Source: JAVBLD01 sp031553705 | GTDB taxonomy: Bacteria; Bacteroidota; Bacteroidia; Bacteroidales; Marinifilaceae | NCBI GenBank assembly: GCA_031553705.1 | Contig: JAVBLD010000016.1 | Span: forward strand, 1 to 64,000 | Reading direction: 5' to 3' | DNA length: 64,000 bases | Shown: one piece after another, positions 18,785 through 27,791 of the stretch | How the letters are laid out: each line of letters starts with the position of its first letter | Numbering within the stretch: position 1 is the stretch's first letter | Made by a program: the position numbers and the translations under genes | The notes under the pieces: model-generated | The model's input: only the letters and a program-made list of their open reading frames with translations | Database searches by the model: none | What the model was told of the DNA's origin: nothing

Positions 18785-20116
18785 TTATATCCGTTTTTTC
18801 TGCCAGTTTGCAAATTTCACATATCCGAAAGAAATCAGACCTAAACAGATTCCGTAGATAAATTCGCTGCTCCAGACCCATTCTACTTTGGTATGCAATA
18901 CGGAGGCAAATAACCAGACAGCAAAAGCGTAAATAATCAGAATAATAGCTTCCAGTATCAGTGCATAAACCGTGTTACCGGTACCGGATACGGTCTCAAA
19001 GAATATAATACCGAAATTCAATGCGATAGCGGATATACAAATGACATAGAGCGAAGGAATTGAAGCCGTGGCCAGGCCGGGATTATTGGTATATACGGAT
19101 AGGACTGTTTCCGGAGCGATTATACAGAATAGTAACAGGGGGATCATACATATCAGACTTAACCGGAGGGTTTTAAAAGAAGTTGCGACCACCTCCGATG
19201 CCCGCCCTTCTCCGATGAGTTTGCTGGCCAATGTGTTGGCTGTGGCCCCGAATGCAAATACCGGGATGGTGATCAGCATATATATGCTTCTAATGATTCC
19301 GGAAATTGCGATCGGACCTTCGCCCAGATGTTCGATTAATGCGAAAAAGAGAAACCAGATGCCAAATGAAAATAGTTTTTGCAGCATGGTTGGAAGAGCG
19401 ATGTTCAGGATCATCTTCAGCAGCCAGCCTTCGAATTTATGAAAAGCAAAGAGGGTGTAGGTTTTTAATGGTAATTTCGTGATGGTATATATAGTGAAAA
19501 AAAGCAATGCTGATATTTCTGCACAAACAGAAGCTATCGCAGCTCCGCCGATGCCCATTTCCGGGAATCCCCACTTTCCGAAGATCAATACATAGTTCAG
19601 GGTGACGTTTACGGCAGCCATAAATGTCGTACAGAAAGTGATGACTTTGGTATTGGATAGTCCGATATATAACGCCCGGAACAGAAAGTTAAAACAGACG
19701 AAAATAATTCCATAGTGCCGGTAATGTATATACTCCATGGCGCTATGGTAAATATTGGGCGACCGGATAATATTCCGGAACAGAAGATCCGTACAGTAGT
19801 GTTGTGTCAGGAATAACAGGCATGAAAGTATCAGCCCGAATGCCAGTCCGTGTTCGAATACCATTCCGATCCGGTCAAGCTTTCCTTCCCCCAGCCGGCG
19901 TGCAACAATGATCTGTATCCCGATAGCAAATCCCCAGGCCAGGGTTGAGAATACATAATAGTATATTCCGGCTATCATTGATGCTCCTAGCGCAATAGTA
20001 CTTACACGGCCTAAAAAAGCGGTATCGGTAAGTGAGATCAGAGTTTGCGCAAGGTTTCCGAAAATAATCGGATAACCGACGTTCCAGATCGTTTTATTGC
20101 TGACTGCTGTCTTCAT
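18785..20116 (-). CDS. MATE-family efflux transporter
   Basis: 443-aa polytopic inner-membrane protein with about 12 hydrophobic segments. It begins with the MATE pattern IWNVGYPIIFGNLAQTLISLTDTAFLGRV-like, in which the SLTDTAFLG loop is the family signature. ARRLGEG near residue 73 and KLIGEG in the second half repeat the same loop, as expected for the two-lobed MATE fold. It exports organic cations or drugs by Na+ or H+ antiport; the substrate is unknown. It is followed 37 bases before the barrel gene region on the same strand. Confidence 0.92.
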   Translation of the reverse strand: MKTAVSNKTIWNVGYPIIFGNLAQTLISLTDTAFLGRVSTIALGASMIAGIYYYVFSTLAWGFAIGIQIIVARRLGEGKLDRIGMVFEHGLAFGLILSCLLFLTQHYCTDLLFRNIIRSPNIYHSAMEYIHYRHYGIIFVCFNFLFRALYIGLSNTKVITFCTTFMAAVNVTLNYVLIFGKWGFPEMGIGGAAIASVCAEISALLFFTIYTITKLPLKTYTLFAFHKFEGWLLKMILNIALPTMLQKLFSFGIWFLFFALIEHLGEGPIAISGIIRSIYMLITIPVFAFGATANTLASKLIGEGRASEVVATSFKTLRLSLICMIPLLLFCIIAPETVLSVYTNNPGLATASIPSLYVICISAIALNFGIIFFETVSGTGNTVYALILEAIILIIYAFAVWLFASVLHTKVEWVWSSEFIYGICLGLISFGYVKFANWQKKRI

Positions 20117-20181
20117 CTTTCAGGGATATTGCAGCCGCAAAAATATAAAAAATCAGGGCATAATTTGTTGTATCGAAGTTT

Positions 20182-21351
20182 TTAAAAAGCTTCCGTCATA
20201 TTCATGTAGAAAGACCATTTTTGTCCGGGTTCCTGTCCGATATCCAGACGAAAGTTTTTCCGGGGTTGTATCTGGATACGGAGTCCTACTCCATAATTTA
20301 CTTTCCATTCTTTCCAGTCGACCGGAGTCTCGCCGAGAGTTCCGGTACCTATCCATGCTACGGCCCCCAACCTGGCCCAGATCGATCCCCTGTCGTGTGC
20401 TTCCTGCGTACCGAACATGTGGCGATATTCTACAATACCGAAAGCCATCGACTGATCTCGGTATTTACCCCAGAGGTAACCTCTCAGGTCATAAGGCGAA
20501 CCGAAGGAGGGAAGCTCGGAGTAGGGTACGTCATCCATACCGATCTGTGATTTGACAATCCACGCTAAGGTACTGCGGCGGTGGAATACATTCTTGAACT
20601 GCCGGTATTCCAATTCGATTATCTCATAGTTATAATCTCCTCCGAAATATTTTCCATACAACATTCCGGTTGCACTCAAAAACATTCCGGTATGGGGAGT
20701 GGCTACATCATCGCGGGAATCATATTGGAAAATTCCGCCCAGCCCGATATTTTTATATTTCGGACCATATTTCAGGTATTCGGGATTCTGCATCATTACC
20801 GGATTAACATCCCTGGCCTTGTTGTAATTGATGTCCAGCATTGTACCGGCATATATGTATGGATATATTTCCCACATGAAGCGAGGGACAAATTCAAAAT
20901 GGTTTCTTTTGTATAATGTTGTAGAGTCGCTTCTGTAATTATTTTCGATTTCATCAAATCCGACTCCGAAAAAATTGGTCGGTTCGTTGCGATAGCCGTA
21001 TTTTACATATATCCTGAACTGGTTTTCATCGAAAAACAATGTGCCGGCGCCGGCTATCACCAATGTCCCGTTTACGGAAATATTGAATCCCACCGGAATA
21101 AAAGAACGCTGGCTGATTGAGTCGTATTTGTTCAAACGGAAAGTCATCAACATAGCTCCCCCGATTCCGAAAGAGGCTTCCGGGGTGTAAGAAGGTCCTC
21201 CCAGAATAGATGTCCATACTTTTTTGTGTGCCCGGATCGAGTCGCGGCGGATCTGTAATTTCTCATGTTTTTGTTCAAATCTTTGCAGGAAGTTCTGGGC
21301 GAATAACGGTGTGGTAAATAGAAAAAACAGTAAAAAAAAACATAGTTTCAT
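20182..21351 (-). CDS. BamA/TamA-type surface antigen barrel (bacterial surface antigen D15 family)
   Basis: Outer-membrane barrel of 389 aa: signal peptide MKLCFFLLFFLFTTPLFAQ, a short charged linker, then a 12-16 strand barrel with repeated aromatic-ended strands and the lid-type motif RGYLWGKYRD, related to the (V/I)RG(Y/F) motif of Omp85 barrels. It lacks POTRA domains. ATG at 21351 is preferred because it starts a good signal peptide; the frame is open back to 21447, but that start would bury the signal 32 residues in. The function is unknown beyond membrane location. Confidence 0.82.
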   Translation of the reverse strand: MKLCFFLLFFLFTTPLFAQNFLQRFEQKHEKLQIRRDSIRAHKKVWTSILGGPSYTPEASFGIGGAMLMTFRLNKYDSISQRSFIPVGFNISVNGTLVIAGAGTLFFDENQFRIYVKYGYRNEPTNFFGVGFDEIENNYRSDSTTLYKRNHFEFVPRFMWEIYPYIYAGTMLDINYNKARDVNPVMMQNPEYLKYGPKYKNIGLGGIFQYDSRDDVATPHTGMFLSATGMLYGKYFGGDYNYEIIELEYRQFKNVFHRRSTLAWIVKSQIGMDDVPYSELPSFGSPYDLRGYLWGKYRDQSMAFGIVEYRHMFGTQEAHDRGSIWARLGAVAWIGTGTLGETPVDWKEWKVNYGVGLRIQIQPRKNFRLDIGQEPGQKWSFYMNMTEAF

Positions 21352-21558
21352 CCAAGAGGAATTTTGTGTATTGAGTATTGATTTGATTGGTCGACGGGTA
21401 ATGGGCAACAAGAAAAGGTCTTTAATATTGAGATGGCTTTTGTTCATAACATTTAATCTGAAATCCGAAGGTTGAGAGTCTTAAATAATTAAGATTTTTC
21501 TGCTCTCTATAAAATTACGTTTTGCTACATCAACAGGTTTTAAAATTTTCATATTATT

Positions 21559-21590
21559 TTTGTGATAATAATATGAAAGCAATAACTTTA
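21559..21590 (+). promoter_or_regulatory. Probable promoter of the YqeY gene
   Basis: TTTG at 21559-21562 and TAACTTTA at 21583-21590, 20 bases apart. The second box has one mismatch (final A) to TAnnTTTG. The start codon at 21602 is only 11 bases further, giving a very short leader. Confidence 0.4.
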
Positions 21591-21601
21591 AAACAGGAAA
21601 T

Positions 21602-22054
21602 ATGGTGACAATTGAAGAACAGGTCAGCGAAGGTATCAAGGATGCAATGAAGGCCAAAGATAAAGTAAGATTGGAAACGCTTCGGAATATTAAAAAAGTT
21701 ATTCTTGAGGCAAAAACCAGACCGGGTGCCGGCGATCAGATCGATGATGCCGAGTGTATTAAAATAATCCAGAAACTGGCCAAACAGGGAAAAGACGCGG
21801 CTGAAATCTATAAGCGGCAGGGAAGGGCAGACCTATATGAACAGGAGGCGGCACAGGTGGAGATTTTAGAAAGCTTTCTTCCGAAACAGATGAGTGAAGC
21901 GGAACTGACTGCTGCATTGAAAGAGATCATCGCCTCTGTGGGAGCAGAAGGCCCGCAGGATATGGGTAAAGTGATGGGAGTTGCTACTAAACAGCTGACC
22001 GGATTGGCGGAAGGAAAAGTCATTTCGGCAAAAGTGAAGGAATTATTGTCCTGA
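21602..22054 (+). CDS. GatB/YqeY domain protein
   Basis: 150-aa protein of the YqeY family, which shares the tail domain of the GatB subunit of aspartyl/glutamyl-tRNA amidotransferase. Recognisable segments are GIKDAMKAKDKVRLETLRNI, KRQGRADLYEQEA, LESFLPKQMSEAEL and the C-terminal MGKVMGVATKQ. The family probably binds tRNA but has no established reaction. Normal length, stand-alone gene, start at ATG 21602. Confidence 0.92.
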   Translation: MVTIEEQVSEGIKDAMKAKDKVRLETLRNIKKVILEAKTRPGAGDQIDDAECIKIIQKLAKQGKDAAEIYKRQGRADLYEQEAAQVEILESFLPKQMSEAELTAALKEIIASVGAEGPQDMGKVMGVATKQLTGLAEGKVISAKVKELLS

Positions 22055-22179
22055 TGCCAAGGACAGAAATGTAGTTCGAATTCCTCTGATCATGATGTAA
22101 TTAAAAAAGATAAAGCAAAGGGTCTAGAATGTTAAAATCCCTGGTTGAGAATTGAATATTCGGTTTCGTTTTCGAAATG

Positions 22180-22215
22180 GGGATCCGAATAAACAGAGAT
22201 CCCAAATCCTTTTTA
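22180..22215 (+). terminator. Weak terminator after the YqeY gene
   Basis: 6-bp stem GGGATC (22180-22185) / GATCCC (22198-22203) followed by AAATCCTTTTTA. It lies between the convergent YqeY and pdxT genes. Confidence 0.35.
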
Positions 22216-22268
22216 GACATTTGTTTTAACGGAAAGCAAAAAAGCATTCCATTCAATATTTTTCTTTA

Positions 22269-22844
22269 TCACCGCCCTAGTAGGCACATTGAGATAAAAT
22301 AACGATGGAAGGCAGTATCCTTTGTCAGTTCGGGATGGAAGGAGGTAGCCAGCATGTTTCGTTCTTTTGCTGCGACAATGTGTCCGTCTACTTTGCATAA
22401 AATCTTGGTACTGTTTCCGACCCGGGTGATATAAGGGGCTCGGATAAAAACCAATGGGACCGGCTTATCGCTTATATCCGGCAGTGTTACAGTTGTTTCA
22501 AAGCTGTCGGTCTGGGTACCGTAAGCGTTTCTTTTTACGGAAATATCCATAACTCCCAGATGTACAGGAGAATCATTTACCAACTCTTTTGCCAACAGGA
22601 TCATCCCGGCGCATGTTCCCCATACCGGGAGTCCATTTTCGATCTTTGCCCGTAAAGGAGCCATCATGCCTGTCCGGACAAGCAGTTTCCCAATGGTGGT
22701 ACTTTCTCCTCCCGGTAGAATCATGCCGTCCAGAAGTTCCAGTTGCTCAGGATACCTGACGTCTACTGCTGTGTGGCCCAAATATTCGAGACGTGATTTA
22801 TGTTCTGCAAATGCCCCCTGAAATCCTAATACACCGATATTCAT
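22269..22844 (-). CDS. pdxT: Pyridoxal 5'-phosphate synthase glutaminase subunit
   Basis: Class I glutaminase of 191 aa that feeds ammonia to PdxS for vitamin B6 synthesis. The catalytic triad is complete: Cys78 in GTCAGM, His170 and Glu172 in SFHPEL. The starting motif IGVLGFQGAFAEH and the LPGGEST loop at residues 43-49 are also family signatures. It lies 60 bases downstream of pdxS, separated by a strong hairpin (22861-22897) that may set the ratio of the two subunits. Confidence 0.97.
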   Translation of the reverse strand: MNIGVLGFQGAFAEHKSRLEYLGHTAVDVRYPEQLELLDGMILPGGESTTIGKLLVRTGMMAPLRAKIENGLPVWGTCAGMILLAKELVNDSPVHLGVMDISVKRNAYGTQTDSFETTVTLPDISDKPVPLVFIRAPYITRVGNSTKILCKVDGHIVAAKERNMLATSFHPELTKDTAFHRYFISMCLLGR

Positions 22845-22860
22845 TTCATTAAGAGTAAAC

Positions 22861-22897
22861 GAAATCGAGGAATAATAAATGTTTATTCCTCGATTTC
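22861..22897. promoter_or_regulatory. 15-bp perfect hairpin between pdxS and pdxT
   Basis: GAAATCGAGGAATAA and its exact complement TTATTCCTCGATTTC flank a 7-base loop. The minus-strand transcript after the stem reads GTTTACTCTT, not a clean T tract. It may be a partial terminator or an mRNA-stabilising structure reducing pdxT relative to pdxS. Confidence 0.5.
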
Positions 22898-22904
22898 TAT
22901 TTGA

Positions 22905-23774
22905 TTACCAGCCTCTCTCGGCATACTTATTTTCAAGCGATTTAATTTCCAGTCCGGACATAGGTTCACCTAAGTTTTCCGATAACTCGGCAAGTTTTAC
23001 AGGATCATTATAATAAGTCACTGCCTGAACGATCGCTTTTGCTCTTTTGGCAGGATCTCCCGATTTGAAGATTCCGGAGCCGACGAATACACCTTCGGAA
23101 CCCAGTTGCATCATCAGCGCGGCATCGGCAGGGGTAGCGATACCTCCCGCTGCGAAATTCACTACCGGCAATTTACCCTGTTCGTGTACGTATTTAATAA
23201 GCTCATAAGGAGCATTGAACGTCTTGGCGAGGCTCATCAATTCTTCAGCCGGAGCATTCTTTACTTTGCGCATATCATCCATGATCTGGCGTATATGGGT
23301 AACCGCTTCCACTACGTTGCCGGTTCCCGCTTCCCCTTTCGTACGGATCATCGCAGCTCCTTCACCGATGCGGCGCAGGGCCTCTCCTAAATTACGTGCT
23401 CCACATACGAACGGCACTTTAAAAGCCGTTTTATCCACATGGTAAAGCTCATCCGCCGGTGTTAATACTTCGCTCTCGTCGATAAAATCTATACCGATAG
23501 CTTCTAATATCTGGGCTTCCACAAAGTGACCGATTCTTACTTTAGCCATTACCGGTATCGAAACCGCTTTCTGAATCTCTTTTATCATTTGAGGATCGGA
23601 CATTCTTGCCACCCCACCGTCACGACGAATATCGGCAGGAACTCTTTCCAATGCCATTACGGCACAGGCTCCAGCCGCCTCGGCAATCTTAGCCTGTTTT
23701 GCATCCGTCACATCCATAATTACGCCACCTTTCAGCATCTGAGCAAGGTTTTTGTTTAATTCGTGTTTTCCCAT
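22905..23774 (-). CDS. pdxS: Pyridoxal 5'-phosphate synthase subunit PdxS
   Basis: TIM-barrel synthase of 289 aa that builds PLP from ribose 5-phosphate, glyceraldehyde 3-phosphate and ammonia. The highly conserved blocks are all visible: GGVIMDVTDAKQAKIAE, ALERVPADIR, the first Schiff-base lysine in PVMAKVRIGH, the RTKGEAGTGNV loop with the second lysine, and FAAGGIATPADAAL. It works as a 12+12 complex with PdxT, the next gene. The length is normal. Confidence 0.98.
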   Translation of the reverse strand: MGKHELNKNLAQMLKGGVIMDVTDAKQAKIAEAAGACAVMALERVPADIRRDGGVARMSDPQMIKEIQKAVSIPVMAKVRIGHFVEAQILEAIGIDFIDESEVLTPADELYHVDKTAFKVPFVCGARNLGEALRRIGEGAAMIRTKGEAGTGNVVEAVTHIRQIMDDMRKVKNAPAEELMSLAKTFNAPYELIKYVHEQGKLPVVNFAAGGIATPADAALMMQLGSEGVFVGSGIFKSGDPAKRAKAIVQAVTYYNDPVKLAELSENLGEPMSGLEIKSLENKYAERGW

Positions 23775-23833
23775 TTGAACTTAGAAATTTAAAGAATGTT
23801 GTTTTAAAATAATAACTTATCGCTAAGCGCCTA

Positions 23834-23841
23834 CAAATATA
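23834..23841 (-). promoter_or_regulatory. Bacteroidales -7 promoter box for pdxS-pdxT
   Basis: TATATTTG on the minus strand, a full match to TAnnTTTG, 60 bases upstream of the pdxS start. Confidence 0.6.
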
Positions 23842-23893
23842 TGAATTTCGCTAAAGAGAAGGTAGGGAAAATAGCATAATCTGTTTTTTTTAC

Positions 23894-23901
23894 TAACTTT
23901 G
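23894..23901 (+). promoter_or_regulatory. Bacteroidales -7 promoter box upstream of the glycyl-radical genes
   Basis: TAACTTTG on the plus strand matches TAnnTTTG and follows a T-rich stretch. Its transcript would carry a leader of over 200 bases to the activase start at 24134. That leader includes a 22-codon open frame (ATG 23917 to TGA 23985) rich in Tyr, Cys and Trp, and a small GGATC/GATCC hairpin. A weaker box CATCTTTG at about 24115 could give a short leader instead. Nothing else is recognised in 23842-24133. Confidence 0.45.
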
Positions 23902-24133
23902 CAATAGTTGAATACTATGTTGAAGTATAACAGTATATTACAGAATCGCTCTTATAAAGGGCTTTATGAATGTTGGATCTGTTGATCCGATGCACTTTCC
24001 TGTTTGGGTAAACTATTTTTCAATTTTTGTATCATTTCACGAAAATAAGTTTTTAAAATGTAGTGAGTAATAAGGTAGTATAACATAATACTTTCTGCCT
24101 GTTTTTTACTTGCATCTTTGTAAAGATACGGAT

Positions 24134-24922
24134 ATGGTAAGCGGTTGTATTTTTGATATAAAACGCTATGCGATACATGATGGCCCGGGGATCAGGACTA
24201 CTGTATTCTTTAAGGGATGTCCTTTACATTGCTGGTGGTGTCATAACCCGGAAAGCCAGTCGGTAGGAGCGGTATCGATGGTGAAGATCAATAAACTCGA
24301 CGGTAGAGAGTTTAAAGACGAGGTGCCGGTGGGGCATACCGTTACGGTAGAACAATTGTTGGATGAAATCCGGAAAGATGCGGTTTTTTATGAGGAATCG
24401 GACGGAGGGGTGACTTTCTCCGGCGGAGAGCCGTTGATGCAACCGGCTTTTCTGGCCGCTTCTCTGAAGATGGCTAAAACTTACGGCTTTCATACCTGTG
24501 TGGATACGGCCGGAGTTAGTCGTGAGATGATTTCCGATAAAATCATAACTTATAGCGATCTTTTTCTTTATGATATAAAAACGGCAGATCGGGGAATATT
24601 TGACCGATATATCGGAAACGGATTCGACCGAGTGTGGGAAAATCTTGCCCGAATTACGACTGCGGGGAAAGAGGTGATTATCCGGATACCGGTTATTCCC
24701 GGTATTAATGACAGTGAAAAGAGTGGGAAAGAGATTGTTCAGAGGTTGAGCCAGTTCCCTACCTTGAGTAATGTCAGCTTTTTACCCTATCATCATGTCG
24801 GGTGCGATAAATACGGGCGCCTTGGAATGACTTATAAAATGAAGGATACGGCGCCATTGTCCGAAGAAGGATTAAAACCGTTAAAAGAGTTGTTTATTCG
24901 GGAAGGATACCATATAAGTTAA
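24134..24922 (+). CDS. Glycyl-radical enzyme activating protein
   Basis: Radical-SAM activase of 262 aa that abstracts hydrogen from the glycine of its partner enzyme. The iron-sulfur motif is Cys29-x3-Cys33-x2-Cys36 (CPLHCWWC), preceded by the family signature IHDGPGIRTTVF. GGVTFSGGEPL follows near residue 96. It lacks the eight-cysteine ferredoxin-like insert found in many activases of non-PFL glycyl-radical enzymes, so it is of the compact pyruvate formate-lyase-activase type. ATG at 24134 is chosen; an in-frame TTG at 24110 sits in a promoter-like box. The partner gene follows 124 bases downstream. Confidence 0.9.
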   Translation: MVSGCIFDIKRYAIHDGPGIRTTVFFKGCPLHCWWCHNPESQSVGAVSMVKINKLDGREFKDEVPVGHTVTVEQLLDEIRKDAVFYEESDGGVTFSGGEPLMQPAFLAASLKMAKTYGFHTCVDTAGVSREMISDKIITYSDLFLYDIKTADRGIFDRYIGNGFDRVWENLARITTAGKEVIIRIPVIPGINDSEKSGKEIVQRLSQFPTLSNVSFLPYHHVGCDKYGRLGMTYKMKDTAPLSEEGLKPLKELFIREGYHIS

Positions 24923-25046
24923 GAATCGTTTCAATTTTAACCCAGTTTCGCAGTCTTGGTTTTTTGCCTTTCCCTCGGCAACATTTAGCAAGTTCGATAC
25001 TGTACTAAGAAAAAATCAATTTTAACCTTCAACTATCTAATATAAT

Positions 25047-27416
25047 ATGAGAATGACTAAAAGAGTTAAGATGCTCAGAGATCAGAGCTTAAATGCAGAG
25101 AACTGGATTTCGGCCGAGAGGGCTTTCCTGATCACTGAGTTTTATCAGTCGGGTGTTGCACATGCTAAGTCCGTACCTGTACAGCGGGCGCTTTCATTTA
25201 AATATATCCTTGAGAATAAACGGATTTGTATTAATAGTGGGGAGTTGATCGTCGGGGAACGAGGACCCGCTCCTAAAGCTACGCCTACCTATCCGGAAAT
25301 ATGCCTTCATACTGCCAAGGATCTGGAAATGCTGCACAACCGGTCGAAAGTAGCCTTCAAATCAGATCCCGGAACGCGTAAAGTTTACGAAGAGATCATT
25401 ATTCCTTATTGGACAGAACGGACAAACCGGGAACGGATTTTTGAAAGGCTGCCTCAGGAGTGGAAAGATGCGTATGATGCCGGTATTTTTACCGAATTTC
25501 AGGAACAGCGGGCTCCCGGACATACCGTATTGGGTAGAAAAATGTTCCATACCGGATTGCTCGACCTGAAAGAAGAGATCCGGGAGGCAATGGTGCAACT
25601 GGATCTGCTGACCGATATGGAGGCCGTTGATAAACGGGATGAGTTACAGGCCATGGAGATCGTGTGTGATGCCATGATCCGCTATGCGGAACGCCATGCG
25701 CAACAATTGGATAAACTGGCGGGAGATGAGTGTGATCCGAAGCGGAAAACCGAATTACAGCAGATGGCTTCGATATGCCGTCGGGTGCCTGCTCATGCTC
25801 CTGAAACAGTCCATGAAGCATTGCAACACTATTGGTTTATTCATCTCGGAGTGGTAACAGAGCTGAATCCATGGGATTCATTTAATCCGGGACGCCTGGA
25901 TCAACATCTTTATCCGTTATATGAAAAACAATTGAAGGATAAAACAACAACAAAAGAGGAAGTATGTGAATTGTTGCAGTGCTTCTGGATAAAGTTTAAT
26001 AACCATCCTTCGCCGCCGAAAGTGGGGATTACGGCGGAAGAGAGTAATACTTATACCGACTTTGCGTTGATCAATATCGGAGGGGTAAAAGAGGATGGGA
26101 GCGATGCGGTAAACGAAATGTCGTATATCTTGCTGGATATTATCAAGGAGATGCGGCTTTTGCAGCCGAGTTCAATGATCCAGGTCAGTAAGAAAAATCC
26201 GGATGCTTTTATCCGGGCGGCGATAGAGATTATTAAGACGGGTTTCGGACAACCTTCCGTGTTTAATACCGATGCGTTGATACAGGAGATGTTGTGTGCC
26301 GGCAAAGATGTCGTGGACGCAAGGAATGGCGGATGCTCAGGATGTGTGGAGACCGGAGCATTCGGCACCGAAGCCTATATCCTGACCGGTTATTTTAACC
26401 TGCCGAAGATTCTGGAACTAACATTAAACAATGGTTTTGACATCCGTACCGGAAAGCAGATCGGATTGCCTACCGGTTATGCGACCGGCTATAGCTCTTA
26501 CCAGGAACTGTTTGCCGCTTACCGTGCGCAGGTAAATCATTTTATGCGTATCAAGCTGGTTGGGAATAATATCATCGAACGGATTTTTATGAAATATATG
26601 CCGGTGCCGTTTCTTTCCGTATTGATTGAAGACTGTATAAAAAACGGAAAAGATTATATGTGCGGGGGGGCGCGTTATAATTCGAGTTATGTGCAGGGTG
26701 TCGGGCTGGGGAGCATCACGGATATGTTGACGTCATTGAAATATCATGTATATGATGAAAAAGATATACCAATGGAGACGTTAGTGAAAGCAATGCGGGC
26801 TGATTTTGCCGGATACGGGACATTGCAGTATCAATTGGTATATAAAACTCCTAAATACGGCAATGATGACGATTATGCCGATAAACAGGAAGTAGAGGTG
26901 TTTGATATGTACTATGACGCGTTGAACGGCTACCGTACGCCTCGCGGCGGAACCTACCGGGTGAATATGCTGCCGACTACCTGCCATGTCTATTTCGGTC
27001 GTGTGACGGGAGCTACCCCTGACGGGCGCAAAGCAGGACAACCTTTGTCCGAAGGGATCTCTCCGGTACAGGGCGCCGATACACAAGGTCCGACAGCTGT
27101 TATCAGGTCGGCAGCCAAGATCGATCACATTAAGACCGGAGGCACATTGTTAAATCAGAAATTCACTCCCTCTTTGCTTGCCACAGAGGAGGGTGCTATA
27201 AATCTGGTACATTTGATCCGCGCCTATTTCCGGATGGACGGTCATCATATTCAGTTTAATGTGGTAGATGCCGAAACCTTAAAAGATGCACAGAGATGTC
27301 CGGAAAAATATAAGGACTTGATAGTTCGTGTTGCCGGATATAGTGATTACTTTAATGATCTGGGCGAAGACCTGCAACAGGAGATTATTTGCCGTACCGA
27401 ACAGACGGTGTTATAA
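25047..27416 (+). CDS. hypD: Glycyl-radical dehydratase, closest to trans-4-hydroxy-L-proline dehydratase
   Basis: 789-aa glycyl-radical enzyme. The thiyl-radical loop is GCSGCVETGAFG with Cys433 and the general base Glu435; the radical site is Gly764 in RVAGYSDYF. HypD of Clostridioides difficile, as remembered, has Cys434, Glu436 and Gly765, and shares long blocks such as PTYPEIC, FTEFQEQRAPGHTV, GTLLNQKF and YFRMDGHHIQFNV. HypD removes water from 4-hydroxyproline, giving pyrroline-5-carboxylate. Pyruvate formate-lyase is ruled out because it has two adjacent cysteines in a different loop. No P5C reductase gene is adjacent. A less common Cys430 replaces the Thr/Ser I remember at that position. 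Confidence 0.82.
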   Translation: MRMTKRVKMLRDQSLNAENWISAERAFLITEFYQSGVAHAKSVPVQRALSFKYILENKRICINSGELIVGERGPAPKATPTYPEICLHTAKDLEMLHNRSKVAFKSDPGTRKVYEEIIIPYWTERTNRERIFERLPQEWKDAYDAGIFTEFQEQRAPGHTVLGRKMFHTGLLDLKEEIREAMVQLDLLTDMEAVDKRDELQAMEIVCDAMIRYAERHAQQLDKLAGDECDPKRKTELQQMASICRRVPAHAPETVHEALQHYWFIHLGVVTELNPWDSFNPGRLDQHLYPLYEKQLKDKTTTKEEVCELLQCFWIKFNNHPSPPKVGITAEESNTYTDFALINIGGVKEDGSDAVNEMSYILLDIIKEMRLLQPSSMIQVSKKNPDAFIRAAIEIIKTGFGQPSVFNTDALIQEMLCAGKDVVDARNGGCSGCVETGAFGTEAYILTGYFNLPKILELTLNNGFDIRTGKQIGLPTGYATGYSSYQELFAAYRAQVNHFMRIKLVGNNIIERIFMKYMPVPFLSVLIEDCIKNGKDYMCGGARYNSSYVQGVGLGSITDMLTSLKYHVYDEKDIPMETLVKAMRADFAGYGTLQYQLVYKTPKYGNDDDYADKQEVEVFDMYYDALNGYRTPRGGTYRVNMLPTTCHVYFGRVTGATPDGRKAGQPLSEGISPVQGADTQGPTAVIRSAAKIDHIKTGGTLLNQKFTPSLLATEEGAINLVHLIRAYFRMDGHHIQFNVVDAETLKDAQRCPEKYKDLIVRVAGYSDYFNDLGEDLQQEIICRTEQTVL

Positions 27417-27445
27417 AGGGGTGTCGATAAGCTTATTTATTAGTA

Positions 27446-27496
27446 AATTACCGGATACTTTTTTATGAAAAGAAATATCCGGTAATTTTATTTTTT
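27446..27496 (+). terminator. Rho-independent terminator of the glycyl-radical operon
   Basis: Perfect 13-bp stem AAATTACCGGATA (27446-27458) / TATCCGGTAATTT (27476-27488) followed by TATTTTTTAT. It is placed 30 bases after the dehydratase stop. Confidence 0.8.
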
Positions 27497-27599
27497 ATCC
27501 GACGACTGTTACTTCTTAGCAATCAAAATAGCACAAACATTTTCACTGTTTTTTTAAAGTTTTATTTATCAAAACATGGTTTGGGGGTTAATCATATAC

Positions 27600-27791
27600 T
27601 AATGATATATTATTCATCCAACCAACGAGCAAATCTTTCTATTTTTTCATTCTATTTTTCTATCCATTGAGCTGGCTGCTCTTGTATAATTTGTCTGGAA
27701 TATATTTAAATCCCCGTTTTTCAAACTCAATTAATAACATGGCTTTTCCTGCTCCGGGATCTCCTGTTATTATAGATAAATCGGATTCATA
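27600..27791 (-). pseudogene. Decayed P-loop ATPase (AAA_28-like) fragment
   Basis: On the minus strand the frame from 27791 to a TAG at 27660-27662 reads YESDLSIITGDPGAGKAMLL and continues IEFEKRGFKYIPD. A Walker A motif followed by (E/K)RG(F/Y) and IP is typical of small AAA_28-type ATPases (GGPGxGKT ... L...GY...PE). There is no start codon. The Walker Thr is Ala, and a shift of one frame restores IQEQ, expected a little later in the family. Several stops follow. It reads as a gene remnant, and the rest of the 27500-27900 gap shows nothing else. Confidence 0.5.

Noticed and set aside
25047..27416. Pyruvate formate-lyase as identity of the glycyl-radical enzyme
   Set aside because: PFL has two adjacent active-site cysteines; here the loop is SGCVE with a Glu base, as in dehydratases.
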